This document shows, in pieces, positions 23,498-32,033 of a stretch of 64,000 nt of DNA. A model generated the notes under the pieces. The model did not search any database. It saw only the letters and a list, made by a program, of their open reading frames with translations, and was not told the DNA's origin. A program made the position numbers and the translations under genes. This stretch comes from DASUPK01 sp963736685 (GTDB lineage: Bacteria > Actinomycetota > Thermoleophilia > Solirubrobacterales > 70-9), in NCBI GenBank assembly GCA_963736685.1, contig CAVTPZ010000034.1, positions 54,678 to 118,677 of the forward strand, read 5' to 3'. Numbering within the stretch: position 1 is the first letter of the stretch; each line of letters opens with the position of its first letter.

Positions 23498-24387
23498 GCC
23501 GCTTCGAGGACCCGGTGATCATCAGCAACTCGATCTCGGGGGCGATCGCGAACCGCGACCAGTGCCCGGCGATCCCGTACACGCCCGAGGAATACGCGGC
23601 CGAGGCGCGGCGGGCGGTCGACGAGGGCGCCTCGCAGATCCACATCCACGCCCGCACGCCCGACGGGACGCCGTCGTACGAGATCGAGGACTTCCAGGCG
23701 ATCACCGAGGCGATCAGGGCCGAGGTCGACGACGTGATCATCAACTACTCGACCGGGGCCATCGGCGTACCCATCGAGAAGCGCCTGGAGTACCTGCGCG
23801 CGCTCCGCCCCGACGTCGCCGCTCTCAACATGAGCTCGATGAACTACGCGAAGTACTCGCGCCGCCGCAAGGACTTCGTCTTCAAGGCCGTGTTCGAGAA
23901 CAGCTTCGACACGATCACGACCTTCCTCACGGAGATGAACGAGCTCGGGATCCAGCCCGAGCACGAGTGCTTCGACGCCGGCCACGTCGCGAACCTCGAT
24001 CCCTATCTCGACATGGGACTGCTCGAGCCGCCGCTCCAGATCTCGCTGGTGATGGGGGTGAACGGCGGCATCCGGCCAAACGCGCGGAACGTCGCCTTCA
24101 TGTCCGAGCAGATCCCCGGCGGGGCTGACGGCCCGAACAACTGGCAGGTGATCGGGGTCTCGCGCGACCAGTGGAAGCTGCTCGCCGCCTCGCTCAACCT
24201 GGGCGGCAACGTCCGCGCCGGCCTCGAGGACAACCTCTATCTGCCTGATGGCGAGATGGCGAAGTCGAACGGCGAGTTGATCGCCAAGGCGCGGCAGATG
24301 GCCGAGGACGTGGGACGCCGCGCGGCGACGGTCGCCGAGGCGCGCGAGCTGCTCGGTCTCCGCAAGAAGGAGGAGTCCAAGGCATGA
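23494..24387 (+). CDS. beta-keto acid cleavage enzyme (BKACE/Kce family, DUF849)
   Basis: 297 residues, TIM-barrel. The metal-binding motif HIHAR (His50/His52) follows GASQ, and VNGGIRP and GLEDNLYL (about residues 242-250) supply the remaining active-site loop, including the Glu of the metal site. The family condenses or cleaves a beta-keto acid with acetyl-CoA to give acetoacetate and a new acyl-CoA (lysine fermentation Kce is the founding case). The specific beta-keto acid cannot be read from sequence. The gene overlaps paralogue 4 and the CaiB-type gene at both ends, so it is a core member of this operon. Confidence 0.9.
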   Translation: MSRFEDPVIISNSISGAIANRDQCPAIPYTPEEYAAEARRAVDEGASQIHIHARTPDGTPSYEIEDFQAITEAIRAEVDDVIINYSTGAIGVPIEKRLEYLRALRPDVAALNMSSMNYAKYSRRRKDFVFKAVFENSFDTITTFLTEMNELGIQPEHECFDAGHVANLDPYLDMGLLEPPLQISLVMGVNGGIRPNARNVAFMSEQIPGGADGPNNWQVIGVSRDQWKLLAASLNLGGNVRAGLEDNLYLPDGEMAKSNGELIAKARQMAEDVGRRAATVAEARELLGLRKKEESKA

Positions 24388-25619
24388 GCCGGCCGCTCGA
24401 GGACGTCAAGATCCTGGACCTGACCAGACTGCTGCCCGGCGGCTTCTGCACTCTCCTGCTCGCCGACCTCGGCGCCGGCGTGATCAAGGTCGAGGACACC
24501 GGCCAGGGCGACTACGTCCGCTGGGCCCCGCCGTACTACGGGGACGAGGAGCACACGCCGCTGGGCACCCGCTCGGCGATCTACCTTTCGCTGAACCGCA
24601 ACAAGCGATCGGTCAGGCTTGACCTGAAGCAGGAGGCTGGGCAGCAGGCGCTGCTCAAGCTCGCCGAGTCCGCCGACGTGCTGGTCGAGAGCTTCCGGCC
24701 CGGCGTGCTGGACAAGCTCGGCGTCGGCTACGAGGTGCTCAGCCAGGCCAACCCGGCGCTCGTCTACTGCCCGATCACCGGCTACGGCCAGGACGGGCCG
24801 AACCGCGACCGGGCGGGCCACGACATGAACTACCTGGGACTGAACGGGATCCTCGGGCTGACCGGCGAGGCCGGCGGCGCGCCGATCCAGTCCGGGGCGC
24901 AGATCGCCGACCTGGGCGGTGGTGGGCTCATGGCCGCGGTCGGGATTCTCGCTGCGCTGCAGGAGGCTCGTCGCAGCGGCCAAGGGCAGATGGTCGACAT
25001 CTCGATGACCGATGGCTCGCTCGCCTGGCTGGCGATGGAGGCGGGCCGCTACTTCGGATCGGGCGAGGTGCCCGAGCGCGGCAACATCATGCTCTCGGGG
25101 GGAATCATCTGTTACCGGCCGTATGAGGCCTCGGACGGCTGGGTTACCTGCGGCGCGCTCGAGCCCAAGTTCTGGGGGCGCTTCTGCCAGGCCGTAGGCC
25201 GGGATGACCTGATCGAGAAGCAGTTCGAGAAGCCCGGCTCCGAGGCGCATAGTGAAGTTGCGGAGATCTTCAAGACGAAGACCCGCGCCGAGTGGAAGGC
25301 CTTCAACGACGAGCACGACGCGATGATCGAGCCGATCCTCGACCTCGACGAGGCCCTGGAGTCCGAGCTGGTGCGCGAGCGCGAGATGGTGGTGAGCTAC
25401 GAGCAGCCCGAGATGGGCGAGGTCAAGCAGCTCGGCTTCCCGATCAAGCTCTCGCGGACTCCCGCGAGCATCGAGCTGCCGGCGCCCGCCCTCGGGGAGC
25501 ACACCGAGGAGCTGCTCGCGGAGGCGGGCTACTCGAAGGAGGAGATCCAGGCGCTGGAGGAATCCGGTGCGGCCAAGGGCCCGGACATGTCGCAGAGCGA
25601 AGAGCCGTTCTTGGCATGA
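24384..25619 (+). CDS. CaiB/BaiF family CoA-transferase (class III), racemase-like
   Basis: 411 residues. Class III features include the N-terminal LDLTRLLPGGFCTLLLADLGAGVIKVED, ITGYGQDGPNRDRAGHDMNYLGLNGILG with the catalytic Asp (about 147) and a distal FWGRFCQAVGRDDL domain. The GHDMNYLGLNG pattern is closer to alpha-methylacyl-CoA racemase (GHDINYLALSG) than to formyl-CoA transferases, so a racemase-like reaction on a branched acyl-CoA is possible. It starts in an ATGA overlap with the cleavage enzyme and ends in an ATGA overlap with the MerR gene. Confidence 0.88.
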   Translation: MSRPLEDVKILDLTRLLPGGFCTLLLADLGAGVIKVEDTGQGDYVRWAPPYYGDEEHTPLGTRSAIYLSLNRNKRSVRLDLKQEAGQQALLKLAESADVLVESFRPGVLDKLGVGYEVLSQANPALVYCPITGYGQDGPNRDRAGHDMNYLGLNGILGLTGEAGGAPIQSGAQIADLGGGGLMAAVGILAALQEARRSGQGQMVDISMTDGSLAWLAMEAGRYFGSGEVPERGNIMLSGGIICYRPYEASDGWVTCGALEPKFWGRFCQAVGRDDLIEKQFEKPGSEAHSEVAEIFKTKTRAEWKAFNDEHDAMIEPILDLDEALESELVREREMVVSYEQPEMGEVKQLGFPIKLSRTPASIELPAPALGEHTEELLAEAGYSKEEIQALEESGAAKGPDMSQSEEPFLA

Positions 25620-26359
25620 CTGCGGCCAAGGCACAAGACAAGGAGGAGATGCTCCGGATGGGCGAGCTGGCTCGCGCCTCGGGCGTCTCGGCCGCGACCA
25701 TCAAGCACTACCTCCGCGAGGGGCTCCTGCCCGAGCCCGTCAAGACTTCGCGCAACATGGCCTACTACCCGGCCGAGTTCGTCGACCGGATCAAGATGAT
25801 CAAGCAGCTCCAGGAGGAGCGCTACATGCCGCTGCGGGTGATCAAGGACCTGCTCGAGGAGGATCCGGACCGCGCCAAGGCGCTGATCGAGCTCGGCGAC
25901 AAGCTGCTCGAGCATGCGCTCGCGAGCGAGAGCGAGCGCATCAGCGCCGCCGAGGTCCAGGGGCGCTACGACCTCCCTCAGGACGTGCTGGACCGCCTCG
26001 CCGAGCTCGGGGTGCTCACCCCCGACAAGAAGGGCTACTCGCCGAGCGACATCCGGATCATCGAGGCGATCAGCCGCTTCCGCGCGGGCGGCTACGAGGA
26101 GCGGATCGGCTTCACCGTCTACGACACCCTGCGCTACAGGGACGCGATGGGCGAGCTGGTCAAGCAGGAGGTGGACGTGATCATGGAGCGCCTGGCCGGC
26201 GAGATGGACACGGACGAGGCGATGGCGCTGATCGAGGCCGGCAACCAGCCGCTCAACGACCTGCTTGCGGCGATGCACACCAAGGCACTCGTCGCCGAGC
26301 TGGAGGCAAGGCGCGGCGCGGAGCCCGACTCGAACGGCAGCGGCGACAAGTCGAAGTAG
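25616..26359 (+). CDS. MerR family regulator with two HTH-like domains
   Basis: 247 residues. Residues about 13-80 form a normal MerR HTH: LRMGELARASGVSAATIKHYLREGLLPEP, AYYPAEFVDRIKMIKQLQEE. A second, weaker copy follows near residues 108-165: DLPQDVLDRLAELGVLTPDKKGYSPSDIRIIEAISRFRAGGYEE. No metal-binding cysteines are present, so the ligand is probably organic, perhaps an acyl-CoA of the pathway. ATG 25616 overlaps the CoA-transferase stop. As the last catabolic-operon gene it likely controls the operon; operator candidates lie before 19431. Confidence 0.87.
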   Translation: MTAAKAQDKEEMLRMGELARASGVSAATIKHYLREGLLPEPVKTSRNMAYYPAEFVDRIKMIKQLQEERYMPLRVIKDLLEEDPDRAKALIELGDKLLEHALASESERISAAEVQGRYDLPQDVLDRLAELGVLTPDKKGYSPSDIRIIEAISRFRAGGYEERIGFTVYDTLRYRDAMGELVKQEVDVIMERLAGEMDTDEAMALIEAGNQPLNDLLAAMHTKALVAELEARRGAEPDSNGSGDKSK

Positions 26360-26365
26360 CCACAG

Positions 26366-26974
26366 ATGGCGAAGCTCGCCGCCGTCATGCTGGTCGTGTT
26401 CGTGGTCCTCACGCTGTTCGTGAGAGTGGCGATCCAGCTGCGCCGCACCGGCGCCACCGGGCTGATCGGGCTCCGCAGGGGGGCCGGTCCCCTGGAGTGG
26501 CTCAGCGGCCTCCTCTTTCTCGGCGGGATAGCGATGGCGATCATCTCGTTGCAGCTCGTGCTGAAGGGCGCCCTGGACCCGATCGACTCACTCGACATCG
26601 ACGCGCTCCACGTCCCAGGGATCGTCCTCGCGACCCTCGGAGGACTCTCCGTCTTCGGCGCTCAACTCGGGATGGGAGCGTCCTGGCGGATCGGAGTCAG
26701 TGACGACCAGGGCACGGACCTCGTCACCGGAGGCTGGTTCTCGTTCTGCCGGAACCCGATCTATGCGGCGATGATCGTCGGGTGGACTGGTTTCATCCTG
26801 ATGGTGCCGACCTGGCTCGCGCTCGCTTCGGTGGTCGTGATCGCACTGGGGCTCGAGCTGCAGGTGCGCGTCGTGGAGGAGCCCTACCTGTTGCGAACCC
26901 ATGGCGATGGATACCGGCGATACGCCGCCCGGGTGGGTCGCTTCGTGCCCGCGGTCGGCCGCCTGCGTGACTGA
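26366..26974 (+). CDS. isoprenylcysteine-methyltransferase-like membrane protein
   Basis: 202 residues with four to five hydrophobic segments. The C-terminal part has the ICMT/PEMT family motif: GWFSFCRNPIYAAMIVGW, then EEPYLLRTHGDGYRRYAARVGRFVP, which forms the SAM-binding region. Bacterial members methylate small lipidic or thiol substrates at the membrane; the target is unknown. It starts 6 bp after the MerR stop with no clear ribosome binding site, so it may be the final gene of the same transcript or a reinitiation product. Confidence 0.82.
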   Translation: MAKLAAVMLVVFVVLTLFVRVAIQLRRTGATGLIGLRRGAGPLEWLSGLLFLGGIAMAIISLQLVLKGALDPIDSLDIDALHVPGIVLATLGGLSVFGAQLGMGASWRIGVSDDQGTDLVTGGWFSFCRNPIYAAMIVGWTGFILMVPTWLALASVVVIALGLELQVRVVEEPYLLRTHGDGYRRYAARVGRFVPAVGRLRD

Positions 26975-26978
26975 GCCC

Positions 26979-27017
26979 GTTGGTGAGTTTTCGGCCAGGG
27001 GGCGATAGCTCACCAAC
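26979..27017. terminator. inverted repeat between convergent genes
   Basis: GTTGGTGAG (26979-26987) and CTCACCAAC (27009-27017) form a perfect 9-bp inverted repeat with a 21-nt spacer, filling the gap between the stops of the methyltransferase-like gene and the epimerase. Possible bidirectional terminator without T-run. Confidence 0.55.
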
Positions 27018-27995
27018 TCAACCGGTTTCGAGCAACCCCATCGAGTCGAGGGTCCTCTGCACTCCCTCGTCGAGGGTTGTGGTCTTCCAACCCAGCTCGC
27101 GCTGCGCCTTGGATGAGTCCGGGCGGGCCTGCCAGAGGATGTAGGTGAGCTGGCCCTTCGGCAGCAGCGGCGGCCGGCGGGTCACTCGGGAGAGGCCGGC
27201 GCCGAGCGATGCGACGGCCCTGGCGACCGGGGCGGGCATCCTCGGCGGGATCCGCCCACGGCCCGCGATTCGCTTCGCCGTCTCGGCAAGCTCGCCGAAG
27301 TCCGCGTAGCCGTCAGCCAGGATGTAGCGCTCGCCGTCCCTTCCCTTCTCGGCGGCCAGCAGGTGCCCCGCGGCGACCCCCTCGACGAACGCGTAGCCGG
27401 TGCCGCCCGGCGGTACGGCCGGCAGGCGCTTTCGCACCACGGGTTCGAAGACCTCGTTCTCGAATGAGGGAGTCGCGGATGGGGTGGGGCCATAGACCCC
27501 GGAAGGATTGAGAATCACCACCTCCATTCCGCCGCGCTCCGCCAGGACCAGCTCCTCGGCGTGCTGCTTCGAGCGCTCGTACGCGGTGCCCTTCGGGTAG
27601 TCGGCCAGCATCGTCTCGTCGAAGCTCTCGCCGGTCTCGGCGTGGAAGACGTCGTGGGTCGAGGTGTGGACGAAGCGCGGCACTCCGGCCCTTCGAGCCG
27701 CAGCGGCCACATGCCCGCTGCCGACAGCGTTGACCTGGTCGAAGATCGCCTCGTCCTTCACCCACTGCTCGGGCATGCCCGCTGAGTTGAAGACCACGTC
27801 GCAGCCCTCGACGGCCGCGGTCAGCGTGCTCGGGTCCGTGACGTCGCCGGCAACGGGCTCGATGCCGGCCGGGAGGACGGTGGCCGCCCGCTTCGGATCT
27901 CGGACCAGCGCCCGGACCGTGTCGCCTCGCTCGAGAAGCGCCGTGGCGATCGCATACCCCACCTTCCCGGTCGCCCCGGTGACGAGAGCCCGCAT
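27018..27995 (-). CDS. NAD-dependent epimerase/dehydratase family protein
   Basis: 325 residues, extended SDR. TGATGKVGYAIA is the cofactor motif, VAGDVTDPSTL the acidic loop and YERSKQHAE the catalytic YxxxK, with the Ser/Thr region HTSTHDVFH before it. The fold fits sugar epimerases or dihydroflavonol-4-reductase-like enzymes. ATG 27995 is preceded by TAGGAT 6 nt upstream, a leaderless start. The upstream MscS gene ends only 9 bp away. Substrate cannot be inferred. Confidence 0.85.
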   Translation of the reverse strand: MRALVTGATGKVGYAIATALLERGDTVRALVRDPKRAATVLPAGIEPVAGDVTDPSTLTAAVEGCDVVFNSAGMPEQWVKDEAIFDQVNAVGSGHVAAAARRAGVPRFVHTSTHDVFHAETGESFDETMLADYPKGTAYERSKQHAEELVLAERGGMEVVILNPSGVYGPTPSATPSFENEVFEPVVRKRLPAVPPGGTGYAFVEGVAAGHLLAAEKGRDGERYILADGYADFGELAETAKRIAGRGRIPPRMPAPVARAVASLGAGLSRVTRRPPLLPKGQLTYILWQARPDSSKAQRELGWKTTTLDEGVQRTLDSMGLLETG

Positions 27996-28004
27996 CGGCC
28001 CATC

Positions 28005-28932
28005 CTATGCGGGCGCGGGACCGCCGTTCCCGTCGACGCTGCGGAGGCCAGCCAGAACCTCCTCGGCGAGCCTGCCTCCATCACGCGGGTTCATCGGGGT
28101 GCTGACCACGCGGACCACGACATCGTCCCGGTCGAGCTCCTCGACTGCGATGTGAGGCGGATAGCGAAGTGGGACCTCGATCGACTCCTCGATCAGCTGC
28201 CGGACCTCGCGCGGGCTGGCGTCGGAGCGGAAGCGGGCCCGGAACTCGACTCTCTCGGGCTCGCGCAGCGGGGTCACAGCCGCCTGGATCAGGACCCCGT
28301 TCGGAACGAGGATCCGATCCGCACCGCTGACCAACGTCGTATAGAAGAGCCCGAGCTGGCCGACCACCCCCTCCAGTTGCCCGGCGAGCACGCCCGCCTG
28401 GAGGCGGACCCGCTCGCCGACGCGGAACGGCCGGTTGCTGATCAGGACCAGCCCGGCGAGCAGGTTGCCGAGCACCTGCTGGGCCGCCAGACCGACCACG
28501 ACCGCGGTTGAAGCCTCCCCCGACCGCCAGGGTTCCCGCCTGGAGGCCCGCGATACGGAGCGCCACGATGGTCATCGCCAGGATCGTCAGCAGGCGGACG
28601 AGAAAGCCGATCGTTCCGGCAGTTCCCGGCTCCAGTCGCCGATAGAGCGCCGGAGCGAATCCCCGAGCCAGCAGGCCCGCCAGGCCCCAGCCGAGGAGCA
28701 CAAGCAGGATGACCGTATCGATCCGCACCTCGAGCCCGTAGCCCGGAAAGAGGGCCTTCCGCTCGGTGAAGCAGACCAACACGCCCGCGATCAGGGCGAG
28801 GAGCACCAGCGCGCCGCCCTTGGAGCGGCGCGCGATGGCGGGGTCGATCTCGGATCCGAGGCCGACCTCACGCCAGACCTGGGTGCGCGACTCGAAGGCC
28901 GTTCGGGTTCGGGGCAGCAGCTTCCTGAGCAT
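28005..28932 (-). pseudogene. MscS-type mechanosensitive channel, frameshifted
   Basis: The two halves of one MscS protein lie in different frames. The N-terminal half (ATG 28932, MLRKLLPRTRT) has three membrane helices ending IAGLQAGTLAVG. The C-terminal half resumes as VVVGLAAQQVLGNLLAGLVLISNRPFRVGERVRL with the rest of the pore-lining helix and beta domain. The shift maps to a run of five C (28517-28521; G on the coding strand). Removing one base gives an unbroken protein of about 308 residues, so one extra base is the simplest cause. It could be a genuine inactivating mutation, slippage-prone expression, or a sequencing error. Confidence 0.82.
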
Positions 28933-29014
28933 CTCCCCTCGTTTTCCGCCCGACTGCGCTATTGAAAACGTGCGTGAGGTCACACAACTGAACGCATCCG
29001 GGCGATGCGGCCGC

Positions 29015-29033
29015 TAGATTGACTGGTCAGTCA
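29015..29033 (+). promoter_or_regulatory. TetR-type operator of the nitrilase-tetR operon
   Basis: TGACTG-GT-CAGTCA (29020-29033) is a perfect palindrome of two 6-bp arms. It abuts a -10-like TAGATT (29015-29020). The operon downstream encodes a TetR regulator, so autoregulation is likely. Confidence 0.7.
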
Positions 29034-29079
29034 GCCGAACCCGGATGTGGAACGAAAGCCGGGTTGGGCGAGGAGAAAA

Positions 29080-29955
29080 ATGCGCGCCGCCGCCGTACAG
29101 CTCAACTCCACTGACGAATATGACCGCAACCTCGAGGTTGCAGAGCGCCTCGTTCGGGGCGCCGCCGCCGAGGGCGCTGAGCTGGTCGTGCTGCCGGAGA
29201 AGTGGACCGTGCTCGGCTCTCCCGAGGCGATCCGCTCATGCGCGGAGCCGCTCGATGGCCCGGCGCTGACCGCGGCCGCCGGCTGGGCTGAGGAGCTCGG
29301 GATCCACCTGGTCGCCGGGAGCGTTCCCGAGATCGTCCCGGAGCAGGAGAAGCTCGCCAACACCTCCGTGATGTTCGGGCCCGACGGAGCGCAGCGAGCC
29401 GTCTACCGCAAGCTCCACATGTTCGACGTCGAGGTCGGCGATGTCGAATATCGCGAATCAGCGATCGAGCAGGCCGGCGATCAGATCGCGATTGGTGAGG
29501 CCGGCGGCGCGATGGTCGGCCTGACCATCTGCTACGACCTTCGCTTCCCCGAGCTCTACCGGATCCTCGCCCTGCGGGGCGCGCGCGTGGTCAGCGTCCC
29601 GGCGGCATTCACCGAGCGGACCGGGCGGGACCACTGGGAGGTGCTGATCCGTGCCCGCGCGATCGAGGACCAGATATTCGTCGTCGCGGCGGGTCAGATC
29701 GGGTTCGCGGCGCCGCACTACCGGAGCTACGGCCGCTCGATGATCGTCGATGCGTGGGGAGTGGTCATGGCACAGGCGCCCGACACCGAGTGCTTCATCT
29801 CCGCCGATCTCGACTTCACCATCCAGAACGAGATGCGAGACAGCCTGCCCTCCCTCCGTCACCGCCGGCCGGATGCGTATCGCTGGCCGGAGGGCGGCGA
29901 GGTTGAGGCCGTCCAGGCGTCCGCCGAGCCCGCCACGCCGACCGGAGCCCGCTGA
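29080..29955 (+). CDS. carbon-nitrogen hydrolase (nitrilase superfamily, omega-amidase-like)
   Basis: 291 residues with the complete catalytic triad: Glu40 in VVLPEKW, Lys111 in YRKLHMFD and Cys151 in LTICYDLRFPELYR. The HMFD and DLRFPELYR context is typical of the NIT/omega-amidase branch. It should hydrolyse an amide or nitrile, perhaps a ketoacid amide. ATG 29080 is preferred because GAGGAG lies 5-10 nt upstream; a longer in-frame start at 29047 lacks one. The stop overlaps the tetR ATG (TGATG). Confidence 0.9.
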   Translation: MRAAAVQLNSTDEYDRNLEVAERLVRGAAAEGAELVVLPEKWTVLGSPEAIRSCAEPLDGPALTAAAGWAEELGIHLVAGSVPEIVPEQEKLANTSVMFGPDGAQRAVYRKLHMFDVEVGDVEYRESAIEQAGDQIAIGEAGGAMVGLTICYDLRFPELYRILALRGARVVSVPAAFTERTGRDHWEVLIRARAIEDQIFVVAAGQIGFAAPHYRSYGRSMIVDAWGVVMAQAPDTECFISADLDFTIQNEMRDSLPSLRHRRPDAYRWPEGGEVEAVQASAEPATPTGAR

Positions 29956-30578
29956 TGGCGCAGGCTCCCGCACCCGACAAGCGGCGCGCGATCCTCGACG
30001 CCGCGATCACGGTCTTCGCCCGGCAGGGATTCCACAGCGCTCGCGTCTCCGACGTGGCGGCGGAGGCCGGCGTCGCCTATGGCCTCGTCTACCACTACTT
30101 CGACTCCAAGGACCAGATGCTGAACGAGCTCTTCTCGGAACGCTGGGCGCTGCTGGTGGAGGCGAGCAGGGAGGTCCAGCAGAGCAACGCCCCGCCGCGC
30201 GACAAGCTAGCCGGCGTCGCCAACTTCATCATCGAGTCCTACCGGCACGAGCCCGAGTTGATGAAGGTGATCATCGTGGAGGTCACGCGGGCCGCCAACT
30301 CGTTCGGCCGCACCCACCTGCCGGAGATCCGCCAAGCGTACGACCTCGTCGCGGAGATCGTCGCCGACGCTCAGAAGGCCGGCGAGTTCCGGGATGACGT
30401 GGACCCGAACTTCGCCGCGATGGTCTTCTACGGCGCCATCGAGCAGCTGCTCACCGGCTGGATCTTCGAGTCCATCCCGTCCGCCGATGAGGACTACGAG
30501 CGCGCCAAGCGGCTGGTGGTCGAGACGATCTGCGACGGCCTCGAGCCGAGGCCCGTCGGCGACGCGGTCGCCGGCTAG
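29955..30578 (+). CDS. TetR/AcrR family regulator
   Basis: 207 residues. HTH: RRAILDAAITVFARQGFHSARVSDVAAEAGVAYGLVYHYFDSKDQM (about 10-55). The C-terminal part, ELMKVIIVEVTRAANSF and AAMVFYGAIEQLLTGWIF, is like the FadR-type TetR group that responds to acyl-CoA. It is co-transcribed with the nitrilase (one-base overlap), and the palindrome at 29020-29033 is its likely operator. The ligand is unknown; an acyl-CoA is a reasonable guess from the C-terminal pattern. Confidence 0.9.
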   Translation: MAQAPAPDKRRAILDAAITVFARQGFHSARVSDVAAEAGVAYGLVYHYFDSKDQMLNELFSERWALLVEASREVQQSNAPPRDKLAGVANFIIESYRHEPELMKVIIVEVTRAANSFGRTHLPEIRQAYDLVAEIVADAQKAGEFRDDVDPNFAAMVFYGAIEQLLTGWIFESIPSADEDYERAKRLVVETICDGLEPRPVGDAVAG

Positions 30579-30586
30579 CCCTGCTC

Positions 30587-31870
30587 ATGTGGGAGGGACT
30601 GGCAAGGACGGAGCGCCAGGACCGGGTCCTGCATGGGGCCGCCAAGCTCGCCAACGTCCTGCTCGGGATCTTCCTGTTGCCGCTCTGGATCTTCGGCCAG
30701 CTGATCGGCGGGCGCCTTCGCGACTTCCTGCTGTCGCTCGAACGCCGCTCGAAGCGGCCGCTTCCGGTTCCACCCGAGCGCGAGCGCTCGATGGACGCCC
30801 TGATGGCGGACCTGGAGGCCATTCCGGAGCATCTGCGGCATTCGGATCTGGCCGAGCTCCGCAGGGGCTTCGCCGACATCTCCAACTTCGTGGTCGCACA
30901 GCACCGCGAGGGCGCGGTGATCGGCTACCGCTATCCGGGGCAGTTCAAGGACCACATCGTCGAGGGCGCCGACGGCGAGCGGATCGCGGCGTCGATCGCC
31001 CTGCAGGAGGCCGCCAGGCCGTCGCTGATCGTCGTCCACGGACTGTTCACGTCGAGCCGCTTCGACTACGTCCGCCAGATCGCGGTCAGGGCGTTCTACG
31101 AATGGGGCTTCAACGTCGCCGCCCTCGACCTGCGCAGCTTCGGCATGACCGAGCTGACCAGCCCGGCGCCGTCCACTGCCGGCTGGAAGGAGGGCCTCGA
31201 CATCCTGGCCCTGGCTCGCTACATGAAGGAGCTCGGCGGGACGACGAGCGTGGGCGCGCTCGGGATCTCGCTGGGCGGCAGCTCCGTGCTGAACGCCTCC
31301 GACCAGGAGGAGACCCCCACGTCGCTGGACGGCGGAATCCTCGCGGTCTCGCCTCCGGCAGTCCCGAAACTCGCGTGGGAGCGCCTCTCCGAGCCGGTGC
31401 CGAGGGGCCACCCTCGCTACCCGATCCACAAGGCCTTCGAGGCGGCCCTTGTCTCGCGCGTCCGCTCGGGCCGCTGGCCCCCGGAGGCGGAGGACATGCT
31501 GAACGTCATGGAGCACGTCTCCGCTCCGTACTACGGCGTGGACGCCGAGACGATCTGGACGGAGGCGAGGGGCATCGACCACGTCGCCAACGCGAGGGTG
31601 CCGCTACTCGTGCTGCACCCCGAGGACGACGGGATCGTCAAGGTCGATCACGCAAGGATGCTCCGAGAGGCGGCTCAGGGCAACGACCTGGTTCGCGTCT
31701 GGATCCTGCCGGCGGGTTCGCATGGATTGCTCGAGGCGGCCGATCCCGGCTGGACCCACGCGGTGTACCGGACATTCTTCGAGCGCTGGGCGACCTACGC
31801 CGAGCGGGCAACGGCGCAGGCCAACGGCCGAGGCGCTGACTTGGTTTACTCCTCGCACCAGTCCGGGTAG
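30587..31870 (+). CDS. alpha/beta-hydrolase with N-terminal membrane segment
   Basis: 427 residues. Residues about 18-40 (LANVLLGIFLLPLWIFGQLIGG) form one hydrophobic helix. The hydrolase core has LIVVHGLFTSSRFDYV, the nucleophile elbow GISLGGS, HPEDDGIV (acid Asp) and PAGSHGLLE (His), so the triad looks intact. It resembles YheT-type esterases and membrane-anchored lipases. It starts 8 bp after the tetR stop. ATG 30587; no strong ribosome binding site. An esterase acting on a hydrophobic substrate at the membrane is likely. Confidence 0.85.
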   Translation: MWEGLARTERQDRVLHGAAKLANVLLGIFLLPLWIFGQLIGGRLRDFLLSLERRSKRPLPVPPERERSMDALMADLEAIPEHLRHSDLAELRRGFADISNFVVAQHREGAVIGYRYPGQFKDHIVEGADGERIAASIALQEAARPSLIVVHGLFTSSRFDYVRQIAVRAFYEWGFNVAALDLRSFGMTELTSPAPSTAGWKEGLDILALARYMKELGGTTSVGALGISLGGSSVLNASDQEETPTSLDGGILAVSPPAVPKLAWERLSEPVPRGHPRYPIHKAFEAALVSRVRSGRWPPEAEDMLNVMEHVSAPYYGVDAETIWTEARGIDHVANARVPLLVLHPEDDGIVKVDHARMLREAAQGNDLVRVWILPAGSHGLLEAADPGWTHAVYRTFFERWATYAERATAQANGRGADLVYSSHQSG

Positions 31871-31898
31871 CGCGATCCCGGAAGAGGAGGCCACAGAA

Positions 31899-32033
31899 AT
31901 GGACAGCGACATCTTGAGGCGATTGATCTGGGCGGGGCTTCTGGCAGCCACCGGAGCGCTTGCCACCGTCGCGGCTCATCGGCTCTCCGAAGTGATCTGG
32001 CGGCGGGTCTTCAATGAGGAGCCGCCCGAATGA
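31899..32033 (+). CDS. 44-residue single-pass membrane protein
   Basis: A tiny gene, MDSDILRRLIWAGLLAATG then ALATVAAHRLSEVIWRRVFNEE, with one hydrophobic helix flanked by charged ends. AGGAGG lies 9 nt before ATG 31899. The stop overlaps the next start (ATGA). It is the first gene of a three-gene set of small envelope proteins, so it probably assists the holin-like and DUF3618 proteins at the membrane. Confidence 0.72.
   Translation: MDSDILRRLIWAGLLAATGALATVAAHRLSEVIWRRVFNEEPPE

Noticed and set aside
24237..25634. 465-codon minus-strand frame over the CaiB-type gene
   Set aside because: Low-complexity, no motifs; the plus strand encodes a complete class III CoA-transferase with overlapping neighbours.
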